Origin: Streptomyces poonensis
GTDB taxonomy: Bacteria; Actinomycetota; Actinomycetes; Streptomycetales; Streptomycetaceae
Length of the DNA: 64,000 bases
Assembly: GCF_014650915.1 (NCBI RefSeq)
Contig: NZ_BMVW01000005.1
Coordinates: forward strand, 248,001 to 312,000
Direction of reading: 5' to 3'
Part shown: positions 40,996 through 49,618 of the stretch, in pieces
How positions within the stretch are numbered: the stretch's first letter is position 1
Layout of the letters: every line of letters starts with the position of its first letter
Made by a program: the position numbers and the translations under genes
The notes under the pieces: model-generated
Told to the model about the DNA's origin: nothing
The model's input: only the letters and a program-made list of their open reading frames with translations
Database searches by the model: none

Positions 40996-41191
40996 GAAGA
41001 CCTCCCGAGAGCCCGAGGGCCCCGTACGACTTCCTCTTCGGCTTCTGCTTCTCTTCCTCTCCCATCCTGGTCGGTGTGACCTGTTATGGCCTGTTGAGTC
41101 CTGCCGGACGCCGCCGTTCCAGGGGGCTCCCGGGAGATTCTGTGTGCAAGATCTGCATAATCTCTGAAGTCCGTACGGGGAGGGACCACGC

Positions 41192-42358
41192 GTGAGTGAG
41201 CGGAACGGCCATGCCGGTGAGCCGAGGGGACACGTCTGCCCGCAGTGCGCGGCGCCGCGTGCCCTGGACGGCACCCCGTCCTGCCCGTGCGGCACCCGAG
41301 CCTCCGACGCCCTCCGCGACGCCCGTACGGCCCAGGCGGCGGCCGCGGAGGACTTCGACCCGCTGCGCATCCGTCCGTACGTCGAACTGGACGGCGCGGC
41401 CGGAGGCGGACCGGAGGAGCCCGGAGGCGCCGGAGCCACCGGCGCACCCGGGATGACAGCGACGCCCGGAGCGCTCGGAACACCTGGGGCACTCGGGACA
41501 CCTGTGGCACCCGGAGCACCCGGGACACCCGCAGAGCAGGCACCCGCGCGCATGCCCGACGAGGCACCCACGATCTCCATGCCGATGGCGGCGGGCACGA
41601 CCCTGCCCGACTCGGCCGACCTACGCCTCTTCGACAAGCCCGCCCCGGGCACCGGCGCCGGGACGCGCACGCCCACCCCGCCCGCCGCCGGGACGCGCCC
41701 GGCTCCGGACGGCAGGCACCCGGCTCCGGCCGGCGCACGGCCCGGACGCCGCAACCGCGTCGTGCTCGCCGCCGCGGGCGCCGTGACCGTCGTACTGGCG
41801 GTCGCCGGTTTCGTCAGCGGCATGTTCTCGTACGACACGCCGACCCGGGAGGCGGCGCTGCCCGACGGCCTGCGGGCGAGCGTGCCGGACGTCACGTCGT
41901 CCGAGGAGGACGCGTCCGAGGTGGCGCCGTCCACGAGCGCGACATCGGCGGCGCCCGCCACGGACAGCGCCTCCCCGTCCGCCGACGCCGGTCCGAGCGA
42001 GTCCCCGTCGGCGTCGGCCGGCACGTCGGCGTCACCGTCCCCCTCGGCCGCGCCCGAGCGGACCACGTCCGCGCCGAGCCCGTCCGCCACGGAGACTGCC
42101 GAGTCCGAGGACGTGGCCGACGCCGAGCCCGCACCCATGGTCCTGCGACGCGGCGACGACAACCCCGAGGTGACCGAACTCCAGTTGCGGCTGCGTCAGT
42201 TGGGCCTCTACCGGAACGACATCGACGAGAGCTACGACCGCAACGTCGAGGAGGCCGTCCGCCGCTACCAGTGGCACCGCGGCATCCAGAACGACGAACG
42301 GGGCGTCTACGGCCTGCCGACCAGGGAGCGCCTGGAGTCGGAGACGACGGAGCCGTGA
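41192..42358 (+). CDS. Zinc-ribbon / transmembrane / peptidoglycan-binding protein
   Basis: Protein of 388 residues that spans the membrane. The cytosolic part starts with a small zinc ribbon (HVCPQCAAPRALDGTPSCPC), then Gly/Ala/Thr/Pro-rich sequence with GTPGALGTPG repeats. One helix (RVVLAAAGAVTVVLAVAGFV) is followed by an outer Ser/Ala/Pro linker and a C-terminal peptidoglycan-binding domain type 1: LRRGDDNPEVTELQLRLRQL and VEEAVRRYQWHRGIQ. It may link the wall to a cytosolic partner. The start is GTG with GGGAGG upstream; CATAAT (41156-41161) is a likely -10. Confidence 0.86.
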   Translation: MSERNGHAGEPRGHVCPQCAAPRALDGTPSCPCGTRASDALRDARTAQAAAAEDFDPLRIRPYVELDGAAGGGPEEPGGAGATGAPGMTATPGALGTPGALGTPVAPGAPGTPAEQAPARMPDEAPTISMPMAAGTTLPDSADLRLFDKPAPGTGAGTRTPTPPAAGTRPAPDGRHPAPAGARPGRRNRVVLAAAGAVTVVLAVAGFVSGMFSYDTPTREAALPDGLRASVPDVTSSEEDASEVAPSTSATSAAPATDSASPSADAGPSESPSASAGTSASPSPSAAPERTTSAPSPSATETAESEDVADAEPAPMVLRRGDDNPEVTELQLRLRQLGLYRNDIDESYDRNVEEAVRRYQWHRGIQNDERGVYGLPTRERLESETTEP

Positions 42359-42406
42359 GCGACCGCGTCCCGTGAGGGCGCGGCGACCCGCCCTTCCGCC
42401 GGAGGT

Positions 42407-43072
42407 TCAGCCGGAAACGACCGTGATCCGCATCTCCCCGCCGGCGGCACCCTCGACCCGTACCCGGGTGAGGTCGGCCACCCAGGCGTCCGGCCGGTGG
42501 ACGCCCGCCCGCGGCCCGACGCCGACGACCCGCATCCCGGCGGAGCGCCCTGCCGCGATCCCGGCCCCGGAGTCCTCGAAGACCAGGCAGTCCGCGGGGT
42601 CGACGCCCAGCTCGGCGGCGCCCTTGAGGAATCCCTCGGGGTCGGGCTTGCTCGCCCCGACGGACTCCGCGGTGACCCGCACGTCCGGCAGGGGCAGTCC
42701 CGCCGCGGCCATGCGCGCGGTGGACAACGCCACGTCCGCGGAGGTGACGAGCGCGTGCGGCAGTCCGGCGAGGGAGGCGAGGAACGCGGCGGCACCCGGG
42801 ATCTCCACGACGCCGTCCATGTCCGCGGTCTCCTCGGCGAGCATGCGCGCGTTGTCCGCGTGGTTCTGCGCCATGGGCCGGTCCGGCAGCAGCACCGCCA
42901 TCGAGGCGTATCCCTGCCGTCCGTGGACGACCTTCATGACCTCGTCGCCGTCCAGCCCGTGCCGGTCGGCCCAGCGGCGCCAGATGCGCTCCACGACGGC
43001 GTCCGAGTTGACGAGGGTGCCGTCCATGTCGAGGAGGAGGGCGCGGGCGGTCAGAACGGTGGTGTCCGTCAT
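42407..43072 (-). CDS. HAD-superfamily phosphatase (beta-phosphoglucomutase-like subfamily)
   Basis: Protein of 221 residues with all HAD motifs: LLLDMDGTLVNSD (nucleophile and acid Asp), VTSADVALSTARM (Ser/Thr of motif II), SKPDPEGFLKGAAEL (Lys), and VFEDSGAGIAAGRSAGM (acidic motif IV). A helical cap lies at about residues 20-80, as in sugar-phosphate phosphatases such as glycerol-3-phosphate or 2-deoxyglucose-6-phosphate phosphatase. I chose the second of two ATGs six bases apart because GGAG is then 7 nt upstream. It follows the GDT1 gene on the same strand, with 268 bp between. Confidence 0.9.
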   Translation of the reverse strand: MTDTTVLTARALLLDMDGTLVNSDAVVERIWRRWADRHGLDGDEVMKVVHGRQGYASMAVLLPDRPMAQNHADNARMLAEETADMDGVVEIPGAAAFLASLAGLPHALVTSADVALSTARMAAAGLPLPDVRVTAESVGASKPDPEGFLKGAAELGVDPADCLVFEDSGAGIAAGRSAGMRVVGVGPRAGVHRPDAWVADLTRVRVEGAAGGEMRITVVSG

Positions 43073-43292
43073 CGTCATGCTCCAGGACGGGCTGGGGGGC
43101 CGGCCGGGCGCGGCCCCGGAGGGACAAGGTGGTCCCGCCCGCCGGTCAGGGAGTGCGGGCGGGAGCCACTTTGTTCCTCCACGATACAAAACGAGTCCGG
43201 CACTGCGCCAGGGCCCCCGCCCAGCACCGCGCCGACGACCCCCCGTCCGTACGCCGGCACGTCCGTACGCCCGCACCTCTGTACGTCTGTAC

Positions 43293-43347
43293 GTCCGCAT
43301 GAACCGACCGGCTAAGCGGTCCGCATGTCCGCATGAACCGACCGGCT
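43293..43347. repeat. 21-bp direct repeat, 34-bp period
   Basis: GTCCGCATGAACCGACCGGCT occurs at 43293-43313 and 43327-43347, the second copy touching the stop codon of the GDT1 gene. The sequence just upstream (about 43247-43295) is itself built of diverged CGTCCGTACG units. It looks like slippage-type local duplication rather than an operator. Confidence 0.8.
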
Positions 43348-43928
43348 CAGCCGGCCACCGCCTCGTACAGACTCCACACGCCCAGCGCCAGCATCACCAG
43401 CGCCGCGATCTTGGTGATGAGCGCCAGCGGCACCCGCTTCATCAGGGCCTTGCCGCCCACGATGCCGATACCGGCCACCGCCCACAGCGCGAGCACCGCG
43501 CCGAGGCCGACGGAGAGGGGGTCCTCGTAGCGGGCCGCGAGGTTGGCCGTCATGATCTGCGTGAGGTCGCCGAACTCGGCGACCAGGATGAGCATGAAGC
43601 CCGCCCCCGAGACCTTCCAGAAACTCTGGTCCTCGGGCTTGCGGATCTCACCCTCGCCCTCGTCCTTCTTCATCAGGAGCACGGCCGCGCCGCCGAGGAA
43701 GAGCACGCCGGTGATCGCGGAGACGATCTGTCCGGGCAGGAGCGTCAGCACGCTGCCGGCCGCGACGGCGAGCACCACGTGGACGAGGAAGGCGGCGGCG
43801 ACACCGGCGAAGACGTACGAGGCGCGGTAGCGCGTCCCGAGCACGAGGCCGGCGAGCGCGGTCTTGTCGGGGAGCTCGGCGAGGAAGACGACGCCGAAGA
43901 CGAGCGCCGTGACGCTGAGACTGATCAC
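43347..43928 (-). CDS. GDT1/TMEM165-family Mn2+ exporter
   Basis: Membrane protein of 193 residues with six helices in two halves, each with the cation motif of the family: FLAELPDKTALAGL in the first and ILVAEFGDLTQIM in the second (E-x-x-D-[KL]-T). Bacterial members export manganese and protect against excess; eukaryotic TMEM165/GDT1 moves Mn2+/Ca2+ in the Golgi. A yybP-ykoY type Mn2+ riboswitch about 130 nt upstream on the same strand strongly supports manganese as the substrate. A hairpin (44007-44026) between the riboswitch and the gene could be its expression platform. Confidence 0.93.
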   Translation of the reverse strand: MISLSVTALVFGVVFLAELPDKTALAGLVLGTRYRASYVFAGVAAAFLVHVVLAVAAGSVLTLLPGQIVSAITGVLFLGGAAVLLMKKDEGEGEIRKPEDQSFWKVSGAGFMLILVAEFGDLTQIMTANLAARYEDPLSVGLGAVLALWAVAGIGIVGGKALMKRVPLALITKIAALVMLALGVWSLYEAVAG

Positions 43929-44054
43929 TGTTCCTCAATCGGTCGGGGCTGCCCCGCCGAGAGAACCGTCCACTGACGCGACACCTCGGCACGGCAGCAC
44001 ACGGGTCCCGCACCAGCGGGTGCGGGGGCCACCCATACCGGGCGGCACGGGCGG

Positions 44055-44176
44055 TGCACTGCTTGCCGAAGGTCTCGCTGGCCGACCCCGTCACGAGGCC
44101 TGCCTCCGGGCGCCGGCTCAGACAAGCTGAGCAGTGTGTCGACGGTCCGGCGAAGAGCTACTCCCCTTCTGCGCCG
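44055..44176 (-). ncRNA. yybP-ykoY (Mn2+) riboswitch
   Basis: Read on the minus strand, the leader begins AAGGGGAGTAGCTCTTCG (44168 to 44151), containing the hallmark GGGGAGTAG, continues through CGTCGACACACTGC and ends with GCGAGACCTTCGGCAAGC (44078 to 44061), the second conserved loop with GAGACCTT. Together these two loops form the metal site of the Mn2+-sensing yybP-ykoY RNA. It precedes the GDT1-family exporter, the usual target. Exact ends are estimated. Confidence 0.85.
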
Positions 44177-44283
44177 TCCATGGTACGCGACGGCTCCGCC
44201 CCCCGGAAAAACCCGCGGACCCGTACAACCCGCAGCCCGCGAACCCGTGCACCCCGCGAAACCCGTGCACCCCGAGGTCTTGT

Positions 44284-44327
44284 CGTGTCATGTACGTGTC
44301 ATTAACTTCTCACCGGACGCTCATCCC
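44284..44327 (+). promoter_or_regulatory. Four 11-nt direct repeats resembling a PhoP (PHO) box
   Basis: TCA triplets lie exactly 11 nt apart at 44288, 44299, 44310 and 44321, in units CGTGTCATGTA, CGTGTCATTAA, CTTCTCACCGG and ACGCTCATCCC. Streptomyces PHO boxes are built of 11-nt direct repeats with a conserved TCAY core, so this fits in spacing and core. The first two bases of the G-T-T-C-A consensus are imperfect. It is about 70 bp upstream of a secreted nuclease gene. Confidence 0.5.
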
Positions 44328-44395
44328 CACGCAACGGAGCACGGCCAGCATTCCGTTGCCCGCACCCAAGTCCCCCCATCCCCAAGGGAGTTAGC

Positions 44396-45040
44396 ATGCG
44401 CAAGTTCTACGCGCGTCGACGTCTCAGTGTACTCGCCGCCGTCATCGGACTGGCGACCATGACGGGTCTGTTCAACGCCCCCACCGCCGCCGCCGCGCTG
44501 CCCACCCCGGTGAGCGCCGCCACGGCCCGCTCCTACCTCGCCTCGCTCACCGTGGCGACCGAGGACCGCACCGGCTACAACCGGGACCTCTTCCCGCACT
44601 GGATCACCATCAGCGGCGCCTGCAACACCCGCGAGACCGTCCTCAAGCGCGACGGCTCGAACGTCGTCACCGACTCCGCCTGCGCCTCCACCAGCGGCAG
44701 CTGGTACTCGCAGTACGACGGCGCCACCTGGACCGCCGCCTCCGACCTGGACATCGACCACCTGGTGCCGCTGGCCGAGGCCTGGGACTCCGGCGCCGAC
44801 TCCTGGACGACCTCCCGGCGCCAGGCGTTCGCCAACGACCTGACCCGCCCGCAGCTCATCGCCGTCACGGACAACGTGAACCAGGCGAAGGGCGACCAGG
44901 ACCCGGCCACCTGGATGCCGTCCCGCACCGCGTACCGCTGCACGTACGTCCGCGCCTGGGTCCAGGTGAAGTACTACTACGGCCTCTCGGTGGACTCCGC
45001 CGAGAAGTCGGCGCTGACGAACTACCTGTCCGCCTGCTGA
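44396..45040 (+). CDS. Secreted HNH-type nuclease (DUF1524/GmrSD C-terminal type)
   Basis: Secreted protein of 214 residues: signal peptide MRKFYARRRLSVLAA, then AVIGLATMTGLFNAP, cut near AAAALP, and a nuclease domain. The beta-beta-alpha metal core is LDIDHLVPLAEAWDSG, with the active-site Asp-His, and the downstream RPQLIAVTDNVNQAKGDQDP carries the Asn/Lys of the motif. Four cysteines should make two disulfides. It probably degrades extracellular DNA for nutrients. AAGGGAG sits 6 nt before the ATG. PHO-box-like repeats upstream and a PhoD-like phosphatase downstream suggest a phosphate-scavenging role. Confidence 0.9.
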   Translation: MRKFYARRRLSVLAAVIGLATMTGLFNAPTAAAALPTPVSAATARSYLASLTVATEDRTGYNRDLFPHWITISGACNTRETVLKRDGSNVVTDSACASTSGSWYSQYDGATWTAASDLDIDHLVPLAEAWDSGADSWTTSRRQAFANDLTRPQLIAVTDNVNQAKGDQDPATWMPSRTAYRCTYVRAWVQVKYYYGLSVDSAEKSALTNYLSAC

Positions 45041-45078
45041 ATCGTTCCGCCGAGGTTCTCCCGGAACCTCCCCGCTCC

Positions 45079-45113
45079 CCTCCGTCGCCCCGTACCGTAC
45101 GGGGCGACGGAGG
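45079..45113 (+). terminator. 16-bp hairpin after the nuclease gene, overlapping the next RBS
   Basis: A 16-bp perfect stem (45079-45094 with 45098-45113) closes a 3-nt CCG loop. It lies 38 bp after the nuclease stop and can end that transcript. Its 3' arm runs into the purine-rich Shine-Dalgarno of the phosphatase gene (GGAGGAGGG, 45109-45117), so on read-through it would also hide that ribosome site. Confidence 0.75.
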
Positions 45114-45126
45114 AGGGTGACCGCCG

Positions 45127-46770
<1,644 letters not shown>

Positions 46771-46811
46771 GGACCGCGGCGGGCACGGTGGGCGTGACGG
46801 TGGCGGTGGCG

Positions 46812-46859
46812 GTGCGGCGGTGCGGCGGTGCGGCGGTGCGGCGGTGCGGCGGTGCGGCG
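46812..46859. repeat. Six tandem copies of GTGCGGCG
   Basis: The octamer GTGCGGCG is repeated six times without a mismatch, 42 bp after the PhoD-like stop codon. An 8-bp unit is not a multiple of three, so it is unlikely to be coding. Copy number could vary between strains. Confidence 0.95.
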
Positions 46860-46966
46860 GGAAACGGTCGCGGGGGCACGCCGTGGCGCACCTGCGCTTC
46901 CTTGCGCACCGACCGCCCCCGGGAGCGCGCTGATTCAGTCACGTCGGCCGGCACCCTCACGACACT

Positions 46967-46980
46967 TGGGAGCGCTCCCA
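46967..46980. promoter_or_regulatory. CebR/CelR-type operator TGGGAGCGCTCCCA
   Basis: This exact 14-bp palindrome is the binding site of the LacI-family cellobiose repressors CebR (Streptomyces) and CelR (Thermobifida). It sits 190 bp before the DoxX gene, with no glycoside hydrolase or sugar transporter nearby. Confidence 0.7.
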
Positions 46981-47030
46981 CGTGCGCCGGTGCCCTGGCC
47001 GGGAGTTCAAGTGGGGGCAAAATCCTGGCC

Positions 47031-47056
47031 GAATGTTGAACTTGCAAGCAACATTC
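47031..47056. promoter_or_regulatory. Inverted repeat GAATGTTG-N10-CAACATTC
   Basis: Arms GAATGTTG (47031-47038) and CAACATTC (47049-47056) are perfect; the centre AACTTGCAAG itself holds the palindrome CTTGCAAG. It is 115 bp upstream of the DoxX start, a normal operator distance for a promoter there. The binding protein is unknown. Confidence 0.55.
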
Positions 47057-47170
47057 TGGGCTCCCTACCGTTTGTCGCACGATCGCCGACGCGACCGCCC
47101 CCTTGTGAAGCCCCACGAAGCCGGCCTGCCCACGGGCCCGCCGGCCCGCCGGACCGAAGGAGTCCCCCAC

Positions 47171-47611
47171 ATGTCCGGACGCCTCAACAGCGCCCAGCCC
47201 TACGCCCTCGGCCTGTTCCGCATCGTCATAGGCCTGCTTTTCACCTGCCACGGAGCCGCCAAGATCTTCGGGGTGCTCGGCAGCACCACCCCGGAGGTGG
47301 GCAGCTGGCCCACCTGGTACGCCGCCGTCATCGAGCTCGTCGGCGGCATTCTGGTGCTGCTCGGCCTGGGCACCCGCGCGGCCGCGTTCATCTCGTCGGG
47401 CGCCATGGCCTACGCCTACTTCAAGGTCCACCAGCCCGCGGCCCTGTGGCCCATGGAGAACGGCGGGGAGGGTGCCGCCCTGTACTGCTGGGCGATGTTC
47501 CTGCTGATCTTCACGGGCTCCGGCGCGTTCGGGCTCGACCGGCTCTTCGAGGGCCGCTCGGCCTCGGCCGCGGACACGCCCGCCGCCGAGGAACGGCCCG
47601 TCACCGCCTGA
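47171..47611 (+). CDS. DoxX-family membrane protein
   Basis: Membrane protein of 146 residues with four helices typical of DoxX: GLFRIVIGLLFTCHGAAKIF in helix 1, a second with VIELVGGILVLLGLGTRAAA, and later FKVHQPAALWPMENGGEGAA, the conserved H-x-P loop. In mycobacteria DoxX joins superoxide dismutase and SseA in a membrane oxidoreductase complex. A Cu/Zn SOD gene lies 127 bp downstream on the other strand, which fits a redox role loosely. Two palindromes lie upstream. The start ATG follows family-typical sequence; the frame further upstream is not conserved. Confidence 0.9.
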   Translation: MSGRLNSAQPYALGLFRIVIGLLFTCHGAAKIFGVLGSTTPEVGSWPTWYAAVIELVGGILVLLGLGTRAAAFISSGAMAYAYFKVHQPAALWPMENGGEGAALYCWAMFLLIFTGSGAFGLDRLFEGRSASAADTPAAEERPVTA

Positions 47612-47737
47612 CCCCGCGCACCGCCGCCGCGGCGCCCGCCCCCGTGGCGGCGGGCGCCGCGCACGCGTGCCCTCCGCCGACGTCCTCCGTCTCCGCCTCC
47701 GCTTGCGTCTTCCGTCTTTGGTCTTTGGTCCGCGGCC

Positions 47738-48439
47738 TTACCGCGACCACCAGAACGACCCGGCCGCCGGCCCGGCCCAGCCGTACGGCACGAGCCCCTC
47801 CCCCGCCCAGCCGTACGGCACGACCCCCTGCCCGACCGAGCCGTACGCCGCGGCCGCCGGCCCGGCCCACCCCATCGGCACGGTGTCCTGCCCGGTGCGC
47901 CCGAACGGCCCCGCATCCTGCCCGGTACGCCCGAACGGCACCGTCAGGCAGCCGACCCGCGCCCCGGAGTCCCCGGGCCTGTCGTGCAGCACCAGGGACG
48001 ACGCCTCCCCGGGCCGGAACTCCCAGTCGTGCCGCACCGTCGCCTCGCCCGCACCCCGGTCGTCGGCCGTGAAGTCCAGCCACACCTCGTTGTCGGCGGC
48101 GGCGTCCGGCGGCTGGTGCTGGTAGTGCCCTCCCGAGGACTCCGGATCGGTCCCGCAAGGCTTCTGGTGCACATGGGCCCCGTACGTGTGCCCGGCCCGC
48201 AACCCCGTGACCCGCAGCCGCACGGTCGTCGCGCCGCCCGCTCCCGTCCGCTGCTGCACCTCGATCGAGGAACCCTCCGGGACGAGGGTCCTGTCGTACG
48301 TCACCGCCACCGGCGCGGAAGTGCCGGGCGGCGCGAAGGTCGCGGTGCTCCGCTTCCAGTACTCACCGCCACTGTCCGTCGTACCGCCCAGGCCCGTCAC
48401 CACGGCCGCGGTGAGGGCGACGGCCATGCCTGCCACCAT
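47738..48439 (-). CDS. Cu/Zn superoxide dismutase-family protein with repetitive C-terminus
   Basis: Exported protein of 233 residues. A hydrophobic N-terminus (MAVALTAAVVTGLGG) is followed by the SOD barrel: GHTYGAHVHQKPCG with the first Cu His pair, GGHYQHQPPDAAADNEVW and SSLVLHDRPG with further metal His, and conserved cysteines. Normal family members end close to VGCLTVPF. Here about 60 extra residues follow, made of PFGRTGQD twice and PYGWAG-type units three times. The DNA has a matching 19-bp repeat (47775-47793, 47805-47823). GGAGGAG lies 9-12 nt before the ATG; GTG at 48457 is an alternative. Confidence 0.83.
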   Translation of the reverse strand: MVAGMAVALTAAVVTGLGGTTDSGGEYWKRSTATFAPPGTSAPVAVTYDRTLVPEGSSIEVQQRTGAGGATTVRLRVTGLRAGHTYGAHVHQKPCGTDPESSGGHYQHQPPDAAADNEVWLDFTADDRGAGEATVRHDWEFRPGEASSLVLHDRPGDSGARVGCLTVPFGRTGQDAGPFGRTGQDTVPMGWAGPAAAAYGSVGQGVVPYGWAGEGLVPYGWAGPAAGSFWWSR

Positions 48440-48697
48440 CTCTGTCCTCTCCTCCACTGCTCCACTGCGCTTGCGCCTCTGCTCGGCCCCCGCTTCTCGT
48501 TGGTACGCCGCCGGGAGGCCGTCCGCCTCCCGGGACGGCAGACGGGTGAACGGGACATCACGGGCACAATCGCCCCCTGTGGACCCTCTGTCACACCCGG
48601 GGCGTACGCTGTCTGGCTGTCACTGGGCCGCCCTGCCGTCTCTTCCGGCGACACGAACATGGCCCGCGGGGGAGTCGGGGGAGTCTGGGAGTTGTCG

Positions 48698-49321
48698 GTG
48701 CTTGAGAGCGTGGGGTCGCTGACGGCCAGTCCCTGGATCTACGCCGTGGTGGCCGCCTCCGTCCTCCTGGACGTGTTCCTCCCGGTCCTCCCGAGCGGCG
48801 TCCTCGTCATCACGGCCGCGACGGCGGCAGCGGCGGGCACGGCCGGAACGGCGACGCAGACCGCCGCCCTGCCGGACGCCTTCGCCCTGCTCGCCCTTCT
48901 CCTCTGCGCGGCCACGGCATCGGTACTGGGCGATCTGGTGGCCTATCGCGTCGGCCGCCGGGGCGGCGAGCGCCTGGACCGTGCCATCGCCCGCTCCCGG
49001 CGCCTCTCCCACGCGCAGGAACGTCTCGGCACGGCCCTCGCGCGGGGCGGCGGCGCCCTGGTCGTCGTGGCCCGCTTCGCCCCCGCGGGCCGCTCGGTGG
49101 TGTCCTTCGCCGCCGGCGCCGCCCGCCGCCGCGTCCGCGACTTCCTCCCCTGGTCGATCCTGGCCGGTCTCGCCTGGGCCGCCTACGGCGTCGCCCTCGG
49201 CTACTTCGGCGCCCACTGGCTGGGCGCGACCTGGATCGCCACGGCGATCTCGCTGGCGGCCCTGTTCGGGGCGGGCGCGGGAGCGGCGTACCTGATCCGC
49301 AGGCCGCGCCCGGGGAGCTGA
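48698..49321 (+). CDS. DedA/VTT-family membrane protein
   Basis: Membrane protein of 207 residues in the DedA family, whose members include undecaprenyl-phosphate flippases (UptA-type). Hallmarks are the re-entrant loop VFLPVLPSGVLVITAA and RFAPAGRSVVSFAAGAA, corresponding to the conserved F/Y-R-x-x-P/R segment. I chose GTG at 48698 because GGGAG sits 7 nt upstream; ATG at 48659 would add 13 residues. It ends one base before the convergent DUF2277 gene. A second DedA paralogue lies at 56857. Confidence 0.85.
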   Translation: MLESVGSLTASPWIYAVVAASVLLDVFLPVLPSGVLVITAATAAAAGTAGTATQTAALPDAFALLALLLCAATASVLGDLVAYRVGRRGGERLDRAIARSRRLSHAQERLGTALARGGGALVVVARFAPAGRSVVSFAAGAARRRVRDFLPWSILAGLAWAAYGVALGYFGAHWLGATWIATAISLAALFGAGAGAAYLIRRPRPGS

Positions 49322-49322
49322 C

Positions 49323-49568
49323 TCAGCGCGCGGACGTTCCGTCCGGGGCGGCCGCGCCCCTCCCCCGCACCTCCAGCCCCGCCAGCAGCTCCGCGGTGGC
49401 CGCCGCGACCGCCTCCACCGCCCGGTCGAAGACCTCGCGGTTGTGCGCGGCCGGGGCCCGGAAGCCGGACACCTTGCGGACGTACTGCAGGGCGGCGGCC
49501 CGGATCTCCTCCTCGGTGGCCTCTTCGGGGAGAACGGGCGGGCGCAGGGTTTTGATACTCCGGCACAT
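49323..49568 (-). CDS. DUF2277 protein
   Basis: Small protein of 81 residues in the DUF2277 family, recognised by its N-terminus MCRSIKTLRPP and the helix EEEIRAAALQYVRKVSG, then RAPAAHNREVFDRAVEAVAA. The function is unknown. A Cys at position 2 is conserved in the family and could bind a metal. It is transcribed toward DedA and divergent from panE, 50 bp apart, so the two starts share a very short promoter region. Confidence 0.88.
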   Translation of the reverse strand: MCRSIKTLRPPVLPEEATEEEIRAAALQYVRKVSGFRAPAAHNREVFDRAVEAVAAATAELLAGLEVRGRGAAAPDGTSAR

Positions 49569-49618
49569 GTTCCCAGTGTCACCGACGACATTCGGCAAAC
49601 AGAACAGAGGGGAAGACC

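Larger units (their letters stand above)
46771..47170. other. 400-bp intergenic region with repeats and operator-like sites
   Basis: No gene is supported here. An in-frame extension of the DoxX frame back to 46982 has atypical composition and no start signal. The region holds an octamer tandem repeat (46812-46859), a CebR-type palindrome (46967-46980) and a second inverted repeat (47031-47056), described separately. Confidence 0.7.

Noticed and set aside
41135..41163. Operator AGATT...AATCT in the MFS/PG-binding divergent promoter
   Set aside because: Only five bases pair at each end around a 19-bp centre, which is within chance for this gap.
38920..42162. A 1080-codon frame joining the MFS-MarR gene to the region of the peptidoglycan-binding protein
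   Set aside because: The first 390 codons are antisense to the 41192-42358 gene, and the MFS has its own ATG with a strong RBS at 40995.
46812..46859. CRISPR-like array
   Set aside because: The octamers are contiguous with no spacers, and no cas gene is in the window.
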